From Candidatus Bipolaricaulota bacterium (GTDB lineage Bacteria > Bipolaricaulota > Bipolaricaulia > Bipolaricaulales > Bipolaricaulaceae), in the NCBI GenBank assembly GCA_027027485.1, contig JALVLL010000206.1:1-8887 (forward strand): 8,887 nucleotides of DNA, read 5' to 3'. Made by a program: the position numbers and the translations under genes. Positions 6,887 through 8,887 of this stretch are shown one piece after another. Positions within the stretch are counted from its first letter, which is position 1, and each line of letters starts with the position of its first letter. A model generated the notes under the pieces. It ran no database searches, was not told the origin of the DNA, and saw nothing but the letters and a program-made list of their open reading frames with translations.

Positions 6887-6916
6887 AGCTTAGCGTCATG
6901 GAATCGGTCTGGTCAA
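6887..6916 (-). promoter_or_regulatory. Weak candidate promoter upstream of SBP1
   Basis: On the minus strand TTGACC (6911-6916, 5 of 6 to the -35 consensus) is followed after 18 bases by TAAGCT (6887-6892), which keeps only three -10 positions. It lies in the 127-bp gap between thiB and SBP1. The predicted leader would be roughly 75 nt. The gap also holds a small CGCTA/TAGCG inverted repeat (6883-6895). I see no TPP-riboswitch core and no convincing terminator here, so read-through from thiL-thiB is also possible. Confidence 0.3.
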
Positions 6917-6930
6917 GGGCGAAGGGTGTA

Positions 6931-7953
6931 TCACTCGGAGATGAGCAACTCCTGCCAGGTGGAGATCCATTCACCGAGCTTCTCCGCCACCTCATGAGGG
7001 GGAATCCAGGCCGGGATCTCGGGGATCACGGCATACTTAGCGAAGTCAGGGGGAAGCTCCGCTATCTCGCTCACCGGGAACATCCACTGGGTGGTGGGGA
7101 TCCTCTCTTGGATCTCCTTGGAGATGACGAGGTCCATGAAAGCGTGGGCGAGATCCACCCGGTCCGATCCCCTCACGATCCCCATCCACTCCACGAACCG
7201 GTACGCTTCCCCATCAAGAAGGGCCACGCGGTACCGCAGGGACCGATACTCGATCCAGGAGTAGGCGGTGTCGGTGGTAAAGGAGAGGACTATCGGGGCT
7301 TCGCCCGCGAGGAACATGTCGTAGGCCTCGGACCATCCCTTGGTCACCACGAGGACGTTCCGGAGGAAGGCCCGCCAGAAATCGACCCAACCCCGTTCGC
7401 CGAACCTCCAGATGGTCCAGAGGAGAAGCGCCCTTCCGGTGGACGAGGTCCGGGGGTCCTGGACGATGATCTTCCCCTTGAGCTCGCAGCGCAGTAGATC
7501 CGCGAAGCTTTTCGGGACGAGCTTCTCGGGGAGGACCTCGGAATCGTAAACGAAGGCGACGTACCCCTGGTCGAAGGGGATCGCGAAGCCCCTGGGCTCG
7601 ATCTCGAGGAGTTCCTCGGGGATGTGGGCGAGGTTCGGGATCAGCGCGGGGTCATAGGGCTGCAGGTACTCCGAGGCCCGCACCAGGTCCGCGTCGCTTA
7701 TCCCCAGGAACACATCGGCCTCGGTCCCCCCGGCCTCGATCTCGGCGATCATCCGGGAGAGGGTCTCCGCCGAACCCCCGGGAGCGACCCAGATGAGGTC
7801 CACCCCGGGGTGAGCGGCCTCGAAGGCCTCCTCGATCTCCGCCGCAGGTCCCCAGGAGACGAAGGAGTCATAGGTGTAAACCACCAACTCCTCCGCCCCC
7901 ACGACCAGGGCGCCTATCCACACCACCGCTGCCAATACCGCGAGATATCTCAT
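6931..7953 (-). CDS. thiB: Periplasmic thiamine-binding protein (ThiB/TbpA)
   Basis: This 340-residue receptor delivers thiamine, and in E. coli also TMP and TPP, to an ABC importer. It starts at ATG 7953 behind AAGGAGGG; the same frame is open further upstream, but that part lies inside thiL and is antecedent noise. The signal peptide is residues 1-20 (cleavage after VGA), without lipobox. Strong E. coli ThiB matches are VYTYDSF (25-31), FDQGYVAFVYD (127-137), QDPRTSSTG (165-173), VTKGWSEAY (203-211), LSFTTDTAY (223-231) and IPTTQWMFPV (285-294). Residues equivalent to the E. coli thiamine-contacting aromatics are all present: Tyr28, Trp34, Trp207, Tyr231, Trp290. It overlaps the thiL stop by one base (TGATG), so the two are co-translated. 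No ThiP or ThiQ gene bearing a clear thiamine identity follows, making it an orphan receptor or a user of the downstream permease. Confidence 0.94.
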   Translation of the reverse strand: MRYLAVLAAVVWIGALVVGAEELVVYTYDSFVSWGPAAEIEEAFEAAHPGVDLIWVAPGGSAETLSRMIAEIEAGGTEADVFLGISDADLVRASEYLQPYDPALIPNLAHIPEELLEIEPRGFAIPFDQGYVAFVYDSEVLPEKLVPKSFADLLRCELKGKIIVQDPRTSSTGRALLLWTIWRFGERGWVDFWRAFLRNVLVVTKGWSEAYDMFLAGEAPIVLSFTTDTAYSWIEYRSLRYRVALLDGEAYRFVEWMGIVRGSDRVDLAHAFMDLVISKEIQERIPTTQWMFPVSEIAELPPDFAKYAVIPEIPAWIPPHEVAEKLGEWISTWQELLISE

Positions 7954-8855
7954 CACGCCCTCCTTCGTCCGGAACGGCCCGTCTCGGGCCGTGATCTCCC
8001 GTGTTCCCAACCCTCGTCCGAAAGCTCCTCGAGCTCTCCCCCGCGGGAGATCCACACCCCCGGCTCCTCCATGGCCTCCCCGATCTCGATCCAGGGCCCC
8101 GAGGGAAGGCCTCCTGGAGGGGCGGTGAAGAGGAGCTCGTAGTCCTCGCCGAAACGGATCACCGCATCGAGCTCTTCCCGGTCCAGTCCCGGAACGAGGG
8201 GGATCCTCTCGATATCCACCGTGAAGCCGCACCCGGAGGCGCGGGCGAGGAGGTGGAGGGAGTGGGCGAGGGAGTCGGAGAGGTCGATCATGGAGCTCGC
8301 GACCCCAGTTAGCCTCAGCCCCTCGGCGATGCGGGGAGTGAACCGGAAAAGGAGGTTCGCTTCTCCAGGTTTCCCCTCTCGGAAGAGCTTCAGGGCGAGG
8401 TAGGTGGCCCCCAGGGGGCCGGTGAGGTAAAGGCGATCCCCGGGCCGCGCTCCGGAGCGGGAGATCGGGGCCTCCGCCTCCCCGAGTCCCGAGGAGATGA
8501 GGAAGAGCTCCTCCGATACATCCAAGTCCCCGCCCAGAAGCTCCGTCCCACAAGCCCGGGCGCAATCCCCGGCCCCGCGCAGGATCTCCTCGAAGGGCTC
8601 CTCGAGATCCGGGGCCGAGAGGGCGAGCAACACCCCCAGGGGCCTCCCGCCCATGGCGGCGATATCGGAAAGGGACACGGCCACCGCCCGCCAGGCCATG
8701 ATGTAGTAATCGGTCCCCTCGGGGAAATCGGAGGCGCGGTGGAGGACGTCGATGGTGAAAAGGAGATTCGTCCCCTTGAAGGGGACGACGGCGCAGTCAT
8801 CTCCCGCCCCCTTCACCCGGGAGGCTATGCGCTCGAGGAGCCTCCATTCGGACAC
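7953..8855 (-). CDS. thiL: Thiamine-monophosphate kinase
   Basis: ThiL phosphorylates thiamine monophosphate with ATP to give thiamine pyrophosphate, the last step of TPP synthesis, in the cytosol. The 300-residue chain shows the AIR-synthase-like order of ThiL: GAGDDCAVV (16-24, metal and phosphate binding), TIDVLHRASDF (34-44), AVAVSLSDIAAMGG (57-70), GGDLDVSEE (108-116), SRSGARPGDRLYLTGPLG (132-149), SSMIDLSDSLA (187-197) and RFGEDYELLFTAP (234-246). The start is GTG 8855, with GGGAGGGG a few bases upstream; no other in-frame start is visible to the window edge. The N-terminus is somewhat shorter than in E. coli (325 residues). The family's usual end (GWEH at 282-285) is followed by an Arg-rich tail of about 15 residues reaching the thiB overlap. 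Linkage to thiB couples uptake with activation. Confidence 0.95.
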   Translation of the reverse strand: MSEWRLLERIASRVKGAGDDCAVVPFKGTNLLFTIDVLHRASDFPEGTDYYIMAWRAVAVSLSDIAAMGGRPLGVLLALSAPDLEEPFEEILRGAGDCARACGTELLGGDLDVSEELFLISSGLGEAEAPISRSGARPGDRLYLTGPLGATYLALKLFREGKPGEANLLFRFTPRIAEGLRLTGVASSMIDLSDSLAHSLHLLARASGCGFTVDIERIPLVPGLDREELDAVIRFGEDYELLFTAPPGGLPSGPWIEIGEAMEEPGVWISRGGELEELSDEGWEHGRSRPETGRSGRRRA

Positions 8856-8887
8856 TATCGCCCCTCCCTGGGGGCAACCTGGGGGAA
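8855..8887 (-). CDS. Possible C-terminal end of an upstream gene
   Basis: One minus-strand frame entering from the right edge reads ten codons and ends in a TAG that shares its G with the thiL GTG (TAGTG). This matches the TGATG style of the next junction and suggests that thiL is not the first gene of the operon. Ten codons are too few to identify a family, and the short imperfect repeat here could make it accidental. Confidence 0.3.
   Translation of the reverse strand, partial: FPQVAPREGR

Noticed and set aside
6138..6893. Plus-strand 251-residue frame opposite SBP1 and the gap
   Set aside because: It is a shadow of the SBP1 codons. It extends into the gap only because stops are rare in GC-rich DNA, and no motif is seen.
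6804..6930. TPP riboswitch between thiB and SBP1
   Set aside because: The conserved CTGAGA and related THI-box elements are not present on either strand of this gap.
7954..8565. Extended upstream start for the thiamine-binding protein
   Set aside because: The extension lies inside thiL in another frame and is low-complexity Arg/Gly/Pro. The ATG at 7953 has a good ribosome site and begins a typical signal peptide.

Overview
The window is a compact run of bacterial genes, all read from the minus strand, so transcription runs from high to low coordinates. The organism cannot be named from the sequence. Fairly high GC, GTG and TTG starts, tight gene overlaps and frequent AGG/AGA/ATA codons fit a thermophilic or deep-branching bacterium. 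All three binding proteins have plain signal peptides without a lipobox cysteine, which suggests a diderm with a true periplasm. A Bipolaricaulota-like lineage is only a guess.

Layout in transcription order: the possible last codons of an upstream gene (right edge); thiL, thiamine-monophosphate kinase (8855-7953); thiB/tbpA, periplasmic thiamine-binding protein (7953-6931), joined to thiL by a TGATG overlap; a 127-bp gap with a weak candidate promoter; binding protein SBP1 (6803-5811); a terminator-like hairpin; fused 12-TM permease 1 (5744-4074); an FbpC/PotA-type ATPase (4084-3005) overlapping the permease by 11 bp behind a strong Shine-Dalgarno; a 163-bp AT-richer gap with a good sigma-70 type promoter; binding protein SBP2 (2841-1819); a second strong hairpin; fused permease 2 (1747-68); and, after one base, the first 22 codons of a HAD-family phosphatase that runs off the left edge.

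The right part joins uptake of thiamine (ThiB) to phosphorylation of TMP to the active cofactor TPP (ThiL). The rest is a duplicated ABC importer of the Fe3+/thiamine/organophosphate superfamily: two paralogous receptor-hairpin-permease modules around one ATPase gene. ThiB has no dedicated ThiP/ThiQ here, and the second module has no ATPase of its own. The simplest reading is that the single ATPase serves both permeases and that ThiB may dock on one of them. The two COG1840-like receptors lack the adjacent tyrosine pair of classical ferric-binding proteins, so an automatic 'iron transporter' label should not be trusted. The Cof-like start of the left-edge HAD protein could fit dephosphorylation of an imported phosphorylated compound or a thiamine-pyrimidine intermediate, but only its N-terminus is visible. 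No mobile element, CRISPR array, rRNA, tRNA or TPP riboswitch was seen.
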